A stretch of 64,000 nt of DNA from contig JAIBAQ010000009.1 of NCBI GenBank assembly GCA_019695095.1, positions 1 through 64,000 on the forward strand, in the 5' to 3' direction. A model generated the notes under the pieces. It had not been told where the DNA came from. It did not search any database and saw nothing but the letters and a program-made list of their open reading frames with translations. The position numbers and the translations under genes were made by a program. Below, one piece after another: positions 1 to 8,936 of the stretch. Position 1 is the first letter of the stretch, and the number at the start of each line of letters is the position of its first letter. Source of the stretch: Candidatus Hydrogenedentota bacterium. Its GTDB lineage: Bacteria; Hydrogenedentota; Hydrogenedentia; Hydrogenedentales; SLHB01.

Positions 1-866
1 TAGATCTTGTCTTGCACGTCGCCCGCCGCAAACACGCCTTCGATATTGGTCAAAGACGTGCCGGGTTTCGTAACGAGGTAGCCGGTTTCATCCATGTCGA
101 GCAGCCCCACGAAGAGGTCCGTGTTGGGTTTGTGGCCGATGGCCGAGAAGTAGCCGGAGCATTCGATGGTCTTCAATTCACCGGTCTGCACGTTCTTAAT
201 GCGCACGGCGGTCACGCCCGCCTTTTCTTCGCCAAGGATCTCGTCGACGACCGAATTCCATTCGACGGTAATTTTCGGATTGGCAATCGTGCGGTCTGCC
301 ATGATCGGGCTCGCGCGGAATTTGTCGCGGCGATGCACGACATGCACACGGCTCGCAAACCCGCTGAGGAAATTGGCTTCTTCCATAGCGGTGTCGCCGC
401 CGCCTACGACAATAAGCGGCTTATTGCGAAAACGTGGCAAGGCTCCGTCGCAGGTAGCGCACGCAGACACGCCGCGGTTGAGATACTTCTCTTCCGATGG
501 CAGCCCAAGGTAACGCGCGGTCGCACCCGTGGCAATAATCACGCTCTTCGTCTGCAGCGCCTCATCGCCGCAATACAGCGTAAAGGGGCGCTTCGAGAAA
601 TCCACTTTGGTAACCGTCTTCGACTCGATGCGCGTGCCGAAGTGAAGGGCCTGCTTACGCAGCAGGTCCATCAGCGCGGGTCCCGAGACGCCTTCGGGAA
701 AACCGGGATAATTCTCCACTTCGGTAGTCGTCATCAACTGGCCGCCTGGGAGGATGTCCTTGCTGAGCTCGCCTTCCAACATCAATGGATTCAGGTTGGC
801 ACGGGCCGTATAGAGTGCGGCAGTAAAGCCGGCAGGCCCGGAACCGATAATGATTACGTTTTCCAT
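1..866 (-). CDS. trxB: Thioredoxin reductase (3' end cut by the window edge)
   Basis: Cytoplasmic NADPH-dependent flavoenzyme that reduces thioredoxin. The reverse-strand reading frame is open from an ATG at 866 to the window edge, giving 288 residues. It begins [17 protein letters not shown], the FAD-binding GxGPAG fingerprint, followed by a [16 protein letters not shown] segment. The redox-active CxxC (ACATCDG) is at residues 136-139, the same place as in E. coli TrxB. A second nucleotide fold reads [14 protein letters not shown]. The last visible residues (AAGDVQDKI) are the C-terminal FAD motif, so only a few dozen residues are missing. A GGAGAGC Shine-Dalgarno precedes the ATG. No thioredoxin gene is visible beside it. 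The family call is secure. Confidence 0.95.
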   Translation of the reverse strand, partial: MENVIIIGSGPAGFTAALYTARANLNPLMLEGELSKDILPGGQLMTTTEVENYPGFPEGVSGPALMDLLRKQALHFGTRIESKTVTKVDFSKRPFTLYCGDEALQTKSVIIATGATARYLGLPSEEKYLNRGVSACATCDGALPRFRNKPLIVVGGGDTAMEEANFLSGFASRVHVVHRRDKFRASPIMADRTIANPKITVEWNSVVDEILGEEKAGVTAVRIKNVQTGELKTIECSGYFSAIGHKPNTDLFVGLLDMDETGYLVTKPGTSLTNIEGVFAAGDVQDKI

Positions 867-1023
867 GGGTATTGCTCTCCTTCCGATACAAGCATTTGGG
901 TCCCCCCGCAGCATACAGGATTGAACGGGTTGCCAAATCAGTATAGGGAAACAGTGAAACTGCGTAAAGGATTCCGAGGCGTGGATAGGCAAGGAGTTAC
1001 GCGCGAACTCAAGTTAAACGAAC

Positions 1024-2325
1024 TCAGTGCGTCGTCCTGAGAATGACTACGTGCGATGTACCCGGTTGGGTGCGGTCGCCTTTGCCGGTCGCCAGGACGA
1101 TTTCGTTCCGGCCGTCGTTATCTGCGTCGCCGACAGCGAGCCACGTAGATTCGGCGTAGGCGGGATCGAAGTCGGCCAGTAGCTCGCGTTTGACGTTGCC
1201 CACACCGTCCACGTTGTAGCGGTAGACGCGACCCAATCGCCCGCTGGTAATGTTCTCCGAGGAAGCATCGCCCCGCGTCGAAACTAGCAGCTCGTCTCTG
1301 CCGTCGTTGTCCGCGTCTGCAACGGCCATCATTTTCTCGAAGTAGGCCATGTCGAGGTCTTCGGTCTCGATCTCAAGCGTTGCAACGAGGGCCGGGACTT
1401 CGGCTACGCGATACGCAAGCAGCGTGGTCTTGTTGACGGCTTGTTCACGTTTCCACCCCACGACAAGCTCGTTCTTGCCGTCGTTGTTGATGTCGCCAAC
1501 CATGAACGAAGCGTAGAAACACGGGATGCCTCCATAGCCTTCGATTGCCACGCGCGGGGGCGTCATTAACTCGCCGTTGGCGTCGAACTCGAAGATTTCT
1601 ACGCGCGCCTTTCCCGTGCGAAAGCTATTGCTGGTCACGTACTCCATCGACCCATCGTTGTCGACATCGGCGATGATCGATTCTTCGCCCGAGCCGGAAA
1701 GGTGGTAGACCTTGCGCGCTTCGACCTTGCTCAACGCGGCATCGAAGTCGTACCGGATAACCTCGCCTCCGCCGCAATACGCCGAGATGACTTCGTCCGC
1801 GCCGTCGTTGTCGAGGTCGTGTACGGCGAGGTTGTGCGTGAAGCTGCTCTTGTTGATGTCCTCTGGCCGCGAGACTACGCGACGCGTGATGGCGCGCCCG
1901 TCGGTTTCCAGCAAATACAGAAACGCCGTGCCGCCGCGTTCTTCGCCCGTGCCGAGAATGATTTCCTTTTTTCCGTCGTGATTTAGATCGACCGCGCGCA
2001 CCGAGAGCCCCATGCCCGGATTCTGATTGGCGAGGTTCTCGGCGAGCATACGCGTTTCCCAGCTTGCTTCCGTCTTCTTGAATAGGTACAGGCGGCTATC
2101 GGGACAGCCGGTTGTCAGAATCTCATTCTTGCCGTCATTGTCGGCATCCCCGATTTCGACGTCCCACCCTGCATAGCTCTGGTCCACCTCGGCAACAGTC
2201 TCAAGGGACCAGCCTGGCGAGACTTCTGCAGCTATATCGGAATCGACGGCCAAAGCGAGGTCAGCAAACGCAAAACCAGATATAAGAGTGACGATGATCG
2301 AACCCGTGAATTGGAACGATTTCAT
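1024..2325 (-). CDS. Exported FG-GAP/VCBS-repeat beta-propeller protein
   Basis: 433-residue protein with an N-terminal signal peptide (MKSFQFTGSIIVTLISGFAFADLALA), so probably periplasmic or extracellular. It carries at least seven Asp-rich loops of the form D-x-[DN]-x-DG-x-x-E (for example DADNDGKNEI, DLNHDGKKEI, DVDNDGSMEY, DINNDGKNEL), the calcium-binding hallmark of FG-GAP/VCBS blades. A seven-bladed propeller is inferred. No enzymatic motif is visible; such propellers usually bind ligands or proteins. I start at the ATG at 2325 because the frame upstream of it runs through a palindromic repeat (2419-2476) and lacks a signal peptide. Precise role unknown. Confidence 0.8.
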   Translation of the reverse strand: MKSFQFTGSIIVTLISGFAFADLALAVDSDIAAEVSPGWSLETVAEVDQSYAGWDVEIGDADNDGKNEILTTGCPDSRLYLFKKTEASWETRMLAENLANQNPGMGLSVRAVDLNHDGKKEIILGTGEERGGTAFLYLLETDGRAITRRVVSRPEDINKSSFTHNLAVHDLDNDGADEVISAYCGGGEVIRYDFDAALSKVEARKVYHLSGSGEESIIADVDNDGSMEYVTSNSFRTGKARVEIFEFDANGELMTPPRVAIEGYGGIPCFYASFMVGDINNDGKNELVVGWKREQAVNKTTLLAYRVAEVPALVATLEIETEDLDMAYFEKMMAVADADNDGRDELLVSTRGDASSENITSGRLGRVYRYNVDGVGNVKRELLADFDPAYAESTWLAVGDADNDGRNEIVLATGKGDRTQPGTSHVVILRTTH

Positions 2326-2418
2326 AGGTGGTGCCCCCGGTTGCCCTGAGTATAGCAGGGCATGCCCCCAAGTGTAGTGAATCGTAATTGGGGCAGCATA
2401 GGAAGAGTCAGAAGCGGT

Positions 2419-2476
2419 GGAAAACAGGGACTGACACAAGCGCAGCGAAGCGGAGACGTGTCTGTCCCCGTTTTCC
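2419..2476. repeat. REP-like palindromic repeat, copy 1
   Basis: 19-base imperfect inverted repeat (left arm 2419-2437, right arm 2458-2476, two mismatches) with a 20-base loop containing the GCGCAGCGAAGCGGAG core. The reverse complement of its centre matches a second element at 24741-24816 at about 36 of 40 bases. It resembles REP/RAYT-type extragenic palindromes. It lies between the FG-GAP gene and the blaI promoter. Confidence 0.7.
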
Positions 2477-2523
2477 AATAACACACTGTTATTAAATGTC
2501 TTACCGGTCTATACGAAGCGGTC

Positions 2524-2552
2524 TTGACATTGGATTATGTTTGTGCGATAAT
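2524..2552 (+). promoter_or_regulatory. Sigma70-type promoter of the blaI-blaR pair
   Basis: A perfect -35 TTGACA (2524-2529) is followed after 17 bases by GATAAT (2547-2552, 5/6 to consensus). The -10 box runs directly into the operator dyad, the arrangement expected if BlaI represses by blocking RNA polymerase. Confidence 0.8.
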
Positions 2553-2553
2553 T

Positions 2554-2569
2554 TCTTACAGATGTAAGA
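2554..2569. promoter_or_regulatory. BlaI-type operator
   Basis: A perfect dyad TCTTACA-GA-TGTAAGA overlaps the downstream edge of the -10 box. BlaI/MecI repressors bind TACA-x-TGTA-type dyads, so this fits autorepression by the gene that starts 20 bases later. Confidence 0.8.
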
Positions 2570-2588
2570 TTCGGCGGAGGAAACGGTC

Positions 2589-2981
2589 ATGACGAGACTT
2601 CCCGGGATTTCGTCGGCGGAGTGGCGGGTGATGCAGGTGCTATGGCGGCAATCGCCGCTGACGGCGCTCGAGGTGTATGAAGCCTTGGAAGGACAGGCCG
2701 ATTGGCACCCAAAGACAGTACGGACGTTGATGGGGCGTTTGTTGGCAAAGGGGGTCCTGCGGCGCGAAAAGCGTGGTGGGGTGTTTCGGTTCTCCCCGTC
2801 GGCGTCGGAAGAAGAATGCGTACGCGAAGAAAGCACGTCGTTCTTGCAGCGGTGCTTCGGCGGGCGAGCGAAGCCCATGCTGGCGCACTTCATCGAGCAG
2901 GAAGACCTGAGCACGGAGGACATCGAGTCATTGCGCGCCATGCTGGACCAGAAGTCCAGCGGCGAGAAGTCTAATGACTAG
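2589..2981 (+). CDS. blaI: BlaI/MecI-family transcriptional repressor
   Basis: 130-residue winged-helix repressor with the family opening (ISSAEWRVMQVLW, then LTALEVYEAL) and recognition region WHPKTVRTLMGRLLAKGVL. The C-terminal part (SFLQRCFGG to LRAMLDQK) matches the dimerisation helix that the BlaR1 protease pathway cleaves in relatives. A GGAGG Shine-Dalgarno (2576-2580) precedes ATG 2589. It overlaps the next gene by 8 bases, so the two are translationally coupled. It probably represses its own operon through the dyad at 2554-2569. Its trigger need not be a beta-lactam, because the partner sensor lacks a penicillin-binding domain. Confidence 0.93.
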   Translation: MTRLPGISSAEWRVMQVLWRQSPLTALEVYEALEGQADWHPKTVRTLMGRLLAKGVLRREKRGGVFRFSPSASEEECVREESTSFLQRCFGGRAKPMLAHFIEQEDLSTEDIESLRAMLDQKSSGEKSND

Positions 2982-5214
2982 CGCGTGGGGCTGGGTGGAA
3001 GAGACCTTCTTGCGTGTGCTGAATGTGTCGTGGCAAGCGGCGTTGTTGGTGGCGCTTGTCGTTGTCGTTCAGCGCCTGCTTCGCGGGCGGATAAGCGCCA
3101 CGGTGCGCCATGCGATGTGGGGGCTCGTGCTGGTGCGTTTGTTGTTGCTGTGGAGCGTACCCGCGCCGTTCAGCGTGTACAACGCGGTGGAAGAGGTGAC
3201 CGCCCTGTTCACGTCGAGCGAGCAGCCGGCGCAATCGACGCTGTTGTATGTCGACGGCAAGCTTGCCGATTCCACCTCGCCCGATGCCGCGCGTGCGGCG
3301 CAGGCAGCGATGGCGGGTGGATCGTCCACGACGATCACACGCGTGAATTCCTCAGACCTTCCAAGCATGCCGCTCCACTCACGCGGACTATCGCCGTGGT
3401 TTGTCGGCGCAGCCATTTGGCTCGCAGGCTCGACAACGATGATTGCGTTCATGGTTGCGCAAGGTCGCACCCTCGCAAGGCGCGTTACAAAGCAACGGTT
3501 GGTGGTGAAACCACAGGTGCTGGAACTGCTCGAAGACTGTAAACAGCGTATGGGAGTCAACACGTGGCTGGCCATGGTGGTGACTCCGTGCGTGGAGGGA
3601 CCGGCCCTGCTTGGAGCGATTCGGCCGCGCTTGCTGCTGCCGCCCGCGTTGCTGGAATCTGCCTCAAGCGAGCACCTTCGCTACGTGTTTCTTCACGAAC
3701 TTGCCCATCTAAAGCGTGGCGACATTCTTATCGGTTGGCTGGTGAACGTCTTGCTCGCTGTTCATTGGTTCAACCCGGCGCTGTGGTGGGCGCGCAAGCG
3801 AATTACCGCTGACCGTGAACTGGCGTGCGATGCGCACGTGCTTTCGGTCTTGAATTTCGAGGAGAGGCGCGGCTACGGCCATGCGTTGCTGGATCAATTT
3901 CAGAAGTTTCGTCCACCCGCGTGGAGTCCCGGACTGGCCAGTGTGCTTGAAGGGAAAACAAACATGGAAAGGAGAATAGCGATGGTTACGCAATTCAGCG
4001 AGACCACGCGATGGAGCAAAGCGTTTGCGGCGTGTGTGCTGGCGCTCTTTGGTGTGTTGGTCCTAACCGACGCGCAAGAGCCGGCAACGGATATATCAAT
4101 CACTCCCGCCGACGTATTTACGTTCGTCGCGGACAACGGCGGCAGGATGATCGCGGCCACGATCACCAATAGCGGCCCGAAAGACCGTGAGGTGGCAGTC
4201 ACCTTCTACGAGGGAGACCCCGATGCGGGCGGAAAGAAGATCAACACGGGCGCGCTGATTGTACCCGCCGGCGGAAAGGCTACTGAAGCCATATCGTGGG
4301 CAGCGCAATCGCAGAGTCAGAAATACACAATTGTTGCGGTAGTAGATCCTGAGAATGCAATCCAGGAGTCCGACGAGTCGAACAATCGGGTGACACAGGA
4401 AGTGTCGGTTGCGGATCGCGTTCCGTCTACAGGCTCCCGTCGTCAAATGGGCGGAATGGGCGGAATCGGTGCACCCAGCGTGAAACCGAGCATCTCGGTA
4501 GTCCGGTCCACAACAAGCGCCGGTGTTGGCGGTCTTGGGGGGCTGGGCGCACCGAGCGCTGCCAGTGGCGGTTTGGCAGCGGGACGGAAGACGACAAGTG
4601 TGTCAAATGCGCTGAAGCAACTTGGGTTGTATTTCAAGATGTACGCGAATGAGACTCCCGGCGAATACTATCCTCCTTTGCGACTTGAGCCGGCACAACT
4701 TCTGCCGGATCTGGACGCAAAGATCGTGTCATCAAATGGCGCTGAAGGCAAACTGCTCAGGTCGTATTTTGGTGATGATTCCGAAGGGGCAATGGCCCTC
4801 TTGGACGTCAATCGCTGCGTGTATCTAGGTTTTGCCCTGCAATCGGACGAAGACGTGAAGGCGTTTGCGTCGGCCTACACGAAAGCCATGGAGAACGTCG
4901 AAGGGGGCGATATCGACAGCGATTTGCCCAATCCGGGACCTCAAGGCCCACCCGAGAAGATTCGCCGTCTTCGCGAGGGGATTGAACGGTTCTTTATTAC
5001 CGACATTAACAATCCCGCAGCCGGGGCGATAGAGCAGTCACAAATCCCCACGGTCATTGAATGGCCCGACCAGAACAAACCTTTCGGTGGGCATGTGCTG
5101 TACATGGACGGGCATGTCGAATACTTGAAATACCCAGATCAATTCCCGATGTCGGAGGAGACGATCAACGCGTTGCGGGGGTTGGCGAAGCTGCCGCCGA
5201 TTAAAACCCGGTGA
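2974..5214 (+). CDS. BlaR1-like M56 metalloprotease fused to CARDB and H-X9-DG-like domains
   Basis: 746-residue membrane protein. The N-terminal part has several membrane segments (about 18-35, 46-62, 140-162) and an M56 zinc protease domain with HELAHLKRGD (HExxH at 241-245) and a downstream Glu in RELACD (about 282). A further membrane segment spans about 350-366. Outside it lies a CARDB-type beta-sandwich (about 372-465; DPENAIQESDESNN), then a Gly-rich linker. The C-terminal domain ends in GGHVLYMDGHVEYLKYP, like the H-X9-DG prepilin-processing tail common in Planctomycetes and relatives. In BlaR1/MecR1 the sensor is a penicillin-binding domain with SxxK; none is visible here. By family logic, signal sensing outside would activate the protease and relieve BlaI repression. 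The ligand is unknown. Confidence 0.85.
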   Translation: MTSAWGWVEETFLRVLNVSWQAALLVALVVVVQRLLRGRISATVRHAMWGLVLVRLLLLWSVPAPFSVYNAVEEVTALFTSSEQPAQSTLLYVDGKLADSTSPDAARAAQAAMAGGSSTTITRVNSSDLPSMPLHSRGLSPWFVGAAIWLAGSTTMIAFMVAQGRTLARRVTKQRLVVKPQVLELLEDCKQRMGVNTWLAMVVTPCVEGPALLGAIRPRLLLPPALLESASSEHLRYVFLHELAHLKRGDILIGWLVNVLLAVHWFNPALWWARKRITADRELACDAHVLSVLNFEERRGYGHALLDQFQKFRPPAWSPGLASVLEGKTNMERRIAMVTQFSETTRWSKAFAACVLALFGVLVLTDAQEPATDISITPADVFTFVADNGGRMIAATITNSGPKDREVAVTFYEGDPDAGGKKINTGALIVPAGGKATEAISWAAQSQSQKYTIVAVVDPENAIQESDESNNRVTQEVSVADRVPSTGSRRQMGGMGGIGAPSVKPSISVVRSTTSAGVGGLGGLGAPSAASGGLAAGRKTTSVSNALKQLGLYFKMYANETPGEYYPPLRLEPAQLLPDLDAKIVSSNGAEGKLLRSYFGDDSEGAMALLDVNRCVYLGFALQSDEDVKAFASAYTKAMENVEGGDIDSDLPNPGPQGPPEKIRRLREGIERFFITDINNPAAGAIEQSQIPTVIEWPDQNKPFGGHVLYMDGHVEYLKYPDQFPMSEETINALRGLAKLPPIKTR

Positions 5215-5246
5215 GAAAGTGCGCGAGTGGCATGTTGCACTGGAGT

Positions 5247-5286
5247 GGGCGAGTTGGACGGGCTGGCGGAACTGACCAACTCGTCC
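5247..5286. terminator. Possible hairpin terminator between convergent genes
   Basis: Arms 5247-5259 (GGGCGAGTTGGAC) and 5274-5286 (GACCAACTCGTCC) pair at 11 of 13 positions around a 14-base loop. It lies just after the blaR-like stop and before the end of the opposing lipoprotein gene. There is no T-run, so factor-independent termination is uncertain. Confidence 0.4.
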
Positions 5287-5323
5287 ATCTTGTCCACGAA
5301 GCCCACTCAACGGGCTTCTTCGC

Positions 5324-8300
5324 CTATGCGCCACCCAACACAAGCTCGACGACACCGACACCTCCGGGAGCAAGGCGCACCTCGAGGGCATTTGCGGCAG
5401 TGTTCCAGTTGAACTCACCCATGCGCGACACGAAGCGTGTGGGCGCTTCACCGCGAACGGCGACAACGCAGTCGCGTGACTGGGTGGGATCCACCAGCGC
5501 AGGCACTGTCGGGGACTTGGAAATGCCGCTGTTGTTGATCAGTCCAACGACATAGCCCGTGGAGGTTCGGCTGACGAACCACTCGACATCCCCCAGGACA
5601 CTGACCGGGGAGACGGCATCCGCGACGAGACGCATGAGGACAGGTGCGATGGGCACAAGCCCGCTTGAGATATCGATCCAGTGGCGTGTCCCGGCAACAA
5701 GCACAAGACCGCTTTTGTAGTTGTGCCAACAGGCGAGCGTTTGACCTTTGTCTGTCCAGGCAATGGGTTGCGTCCCGGTGAGTGCATCGAGCCGGTAGTA
5801 GCGAAACGACGCCGCGATGGGCGTGATGCTCTGCAATGCCGTCTGAATGCCGCAGGCGAATGCGGTGTCCTCGTCGACACGCACTCCAGTGAACGACTCC
5901 GGGAACCAGCGAGCAAGCCCACCATCAATGACGAGGATACCGCCTTTGGCAACGTAGTCATCCAGCGAATCACGGAGCGCGCGCGTTACTTCGATGTCGC
6001 CCACCGGCCAGATAACTGCGTAAGTTTGGAGAACACTGAGCGGCGCGTCATCGGTAATAACATCGAAGATGTCGCCATACGGGCCGTTTGCAAGTTGTCC
6101 CTGTTCGAAATCGAGACCGTCCCCGCAGGGAAACACGTGGCCGAAGACTGCCTCCAATGACTGCTCCGCGCGTCCCTGGGGCCACACACCAAAGGCGGGT
6201 TGTCCCGGTCGCCACCCGTGGTTGCGATCAACCATGAAGGCGATAGGAGTGACGGGATAGCCGCGTTCGGGGAAGGTTTGCGTAAAGTCGTACCATGTCT
6301 TGAACGCTTGACCGTGCTCCGAAAGGGAATAGGCATTGTCTGACGTCTTTTGAACGAATCCGGAATCGTTCTGGGCGTCAGCCTCATTGCGCACGAATGT
6401 TGCCCCGGCAAGGCTCGCGGCCATGGCGAGGCGAAATTCGAGAGACGCGGAATGACCGCAATCCGGGCCGGAAGCCTGACCCTGACCTGTCCAGCGTATG
6501 CGCGGAGCTTCCGCGGGTCCAAGGGTGTCAAGGGTGGCGCCGGCAAATTCATTGCCAATACTGACTCCCCAAGGCTTTCCACCAAACTGCCGGGATGCAC
6601 CGCGCATGAACGCAAACTGCAGCGGGGCACAAGGAATATCCTTTCCGATCTCAGCGTATGCCATGGGAGCGCCCCACGCATACGCTTGATGGGCGAATAA
6701 CCACGGACCACTCCCTGGATAGAGGTGTCCCTGAGTCTGATTCAACAATTGCTGAAAGTCTTTGCGAAACAATTCCTGGGCGAGTGTCCGCGTCTTCGGA
6801 GTCTTGTGGTCGTTTTCAAGACTCTCCCAGGTGCGCGCCGGCCAACCGTTGACGGCGAATCCCGCGAAGCGGTCTCCAGCCATGCTCATGATTGCGCGCA
6901 GGGCAGGTGCAGGGTACGGCGCTCTGAGTTGCGGGAAGTCCGCCGATACAAGAAACGGGAGAGTCGAGGTCTGCATCGCGTTCCACGCGGGATGTTCAGG
7001 TCCAAAGCGCACGTCACTGTCGGCTGGTCCCACAATCGGCATGGCGTCGCGAATGAACGGTTCGGCGGCGAGTCCGAAGTGCATCCACGAATCGGCTCTG
7101 AAATGCACGACACTCCACGTGTTGCGCTCTCTGTAAGGAGCCGGAGTCCACTGTTCAGGCAACGCATACGCGCTTCCTCGTTCATTAAGTGCCGCTACGA
7201 ACGCGTCCCGGCTGGGAAGCAACACCGGCGTAATGGCGTTGGGCGTTACTTCAATTGGTTTGTACTCCAATTCAACCTTGCCGTGGTCGTCGACAATCGA
7301 TAAATCGAGCGAAAACGGGCCGGCGGCATATCGCGCAAAGGGCACCGAAAAGGCGCCGGTCTCGATAGACCGCACTGCGGCCCCAAGGACGCGTTCGCTA
7401 TCGCTTAAGACGGCGCGCGCGAGCTTCTTTTGGGCCTTTCCCATGTCGACTACAGCGGTCGAGAAGGGAACGTCTTCGATGTAGTCGGAGAGCGAAACCG
7501 AGATACGCTCCGGTGCGCTATGAGTGCGAGGTTTGCTTTCCGGAAGCACGGCACGCGTAATGGGTGGAATGAAACCCGAGCATGCAGGTCCTCCTCGAGG
7601 GTGTGTCCATCCGGACCGCGCACGTGTGCGGAAACACGCGATACGAGCGCAGTCCGTGGCCGCCAAGAGCTCCAGCAAACCGTCATCGTCAAGGTCGGCA
7701 AGCACCGCGCCATCGCGCACATTGCCCAGGAGACTCACTTCGTCCTTCACCTGACCGTCCAGAGACGCAACGAGAAGTCTCCAGTCCTTCGTCGGAACGA
7801 GCACGTCCGGTTCGGCATCGCCATCCACGTCAGCAACCAGGGGCCTGGGGACGTAGTCGCCCTTCGGGAGCGATGCTCTTGTCATCACGACGCCGCTGCC
7901 GTTTAGCACGGCGATCTCGCCCTTCTCGCTGACAGTTACAATGTCGATCCCTTCGGGCGGGCGAACATCGAGTAAGGCCGGATTGCCAATGGCGCATGTG
8001 GCAACGGGACGCCGCCAGTATTCTTTGCCGGTCGCGGCATCCAAGGCGTACAGCGTGCCCGCGGCATCGCCAACCAAGACAACGGGACTACCGGAGAGCA
8101 ATTCCGCGACGATTGGATCGGAAAATGAAGGAGCTTGAGGAGTCGGCCGGCGCATGGCGAACTGCCACTGCGGAATCCCTTGGCCATCGACACAGAAGAG
8201 AATGCCGCTTGTGGTCAACGCATAGACCGCTGAGCCGCGCTCAAAGACAGGAGCGGTGGCTGGCGCGCTGTCAAATGCGCCATCGGCGCCGAACTGCCAG

Positions 8301-8806
8301 AGGACGGTGAGGGCGCGGTCCATGGCGGTGATGGTTCCGTTCTTTCGAACGCAGATGATTTCCTGTGTTCCATCGCCATTCAAGTCCGCAAAGGCAGGCG
8401 GAGTGCCCTCGTGAGGATCGCCCGGTACATCCAACCACAGATTGAGACCCGTGGCAAAATCGGCAAGGCTGAGTTTCCCCGTGGATTCTTCAAAGGCAAA
8501 GAGGTAGGAGTGGGCGCCGCGCGCCTCGGCCGCGGCAATTCCGCCTGCAATCCACTGCGGCCTGCGGTAGCGGCCTGCGACGGACCCATCGGCGGCCATA
8601 CTCCACACGGAACCATCGTGTTGTGTCGAGAAGACGACTTCCCGCTTCCCATCGCCATCGTAATCGACTGCAACGGGTAACGATCGGGCCGGCGAGAAGA
8701 CATCGAAATGCCAAAGCTCTTCGAGCGCCTTGGCGTTTGAGGAACACGCCATAAGGCACACGAAGAACCCTATCACAATAAGAACCGATCGTCTTCCGTG
8801 CATCAT
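5324..8806 (-). CDS. Large lipoprotein: FG-GAP/PQQ-like propeller plus putative glycosidase region
   Basis: 1160 residues. The N-terminus is a lipoprotein signal (FVCLMAC-SS, lipobox LMAC). Residues of roughly 30-400 form a propeller with calcium-type loops (DYDGDGKREV, DLNGDGTQEI, DVDGDAEPDV, DLDDDGLLEL) and PQQ-like strands (GTLYALDAATGKEYW). The remaining 700 residues look enzyme-like: a stretch with GKPWGVSIGNEF, a Trp-rich segment, and near the C-terminus a Rossmann-like segment (LQTYAVIWPVGDIEVTRALRD, then YVAKGGILVIDGG) resembling the glutamine-amidotransferase-like domain of GH42-type beta-galactosidases. A final beta-sandwich ends the protein. I cannot place the catalytic part in a named GH family; Glu in IGNEF is a candidate catalytic residue. 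It is probably surface-anchored and acts on glycans. Confidence 0.7.
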   Translation of the reverse strand: MMHGRRSVLIVIGFFVCLMACSSNAKALEELWHFDVFSPARSLPVAVDYDGDGKREVVFSTQHDGSVWSMAADGSVAGRYRRPQWIAGGIAAAEARGAHSYLFAFEESTGKLSLADFATGLNLWLDVPGDPHEGTPPAFADLNGDGTQEIICVRKNGTITAMDRALTVLWQFGADGAFDSAPATAPVFERGSAVYALTTSGILFCVDGQGIPQWQFAMRRPTPQAPSFSDPIVAELLSGSPVVLVGDAAGTLYALDAATGKEYWRRPVATCAIGNPALLDVRPPEGIDIVTVSEKGEIAVLNGSGVVMTRASLPKGDYVPRPLVADVDGDAEPDVLVPTKDWRLLVASLDGQVKDEVSLLGNVRDGAVLADLDDDGLLELLAATDCARIACFRTRARSGWTHPRGGPACSGFIPPITRAVLPESKPRTHSAPERISVSLSDYIEDVPFSTAVVDMGKAQKKLARAVLSDSERVLGAAVRSIETGAFSVPFARYAAGPFSLDLSIVDDHGKVELEYKPIEVTPNAITPVLLPSRDAFVAALNERGSAYALPEQWTPAPYRERNTWSVVHFRADSWMHFGLAAEPFIRDAMPIVGPADSDVRFGPEHPAWNAMQTSTLPFLVSADFPQLRAPYPAPALRAIMSMAGDRFAGFAVNGWPARTWESLENDHKTPKTRTLAQELFRKDFQQLLNQTQGHLYPGSGPWLFAHQAYAWGAPMAYAEIGKDIPCAPLQFAFMRGASRQFGGKPWGVSIGNEFAGATLDTLGPAEAPRIRWTGQGQASGPDCGHSASLEFRLAMAASLAGATFVRNEADAQNDSGFVQKTSDNAYSLSEHGQAFKTWYDFTQTFPERGYPVTPIAFMVDRNHGWRPGQPAFGVWPQGRAEQSLEAVFGHVFPCGDGLDFEQGQLANGPYGDIFDVITDDAPLSVLQTYAVIWPVGDIEVTRALRDSLDDYVAKGGILVIDGGLARWFPESFTGVRVDEDTAFACGIQTALQSITPIAASFRYYRLDALTGTQPIAWTDKGQTLACWHNYKSGLVLVAGTRHWIDISSGLVPIAPVLMRLVADAVSPVSVLGDVEWFVSRTSTGYVVGLINNSGISKSPTVPALVDPTQSRDCVVAVRGEAPTRFVSRMGEFNWNTAANALEVRLAPGGVGVVELVLGGA

Positions 8807-8869
8807 CAGCCAGGGGACTCACCACCCACGAGTAATGGAACCATTGTACCCTCTATTCGGACCGCTCGC

Positions 8870-8901
8870 CAGCCCGTGGTTTTGACAGCCCGTGGTGTGG
8901 A
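8870..8901. repeat. Tandem 16-base direct repeat
   Basis: Two adjacent 16-base units (8870-8885 and 8886-8901), both CAGCCCGTGGT followed by a T/G-rich GA ending and differing at two positions; a third partial CAG follows. Function unknown; it could be a protein-binding site or slippage product. Confidence 0.6.
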
Positions 8902-8936
8902 CAGTCCATTCGAATCCTTGCGCGCGCTTAGTCCGC

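Noticed and set aside
12-1040. 342-codon plus-strand frame
   Set aside because: It is antisense to trxB, whose minus-strand frame shows all family motifs; the plus-strand translation has none.
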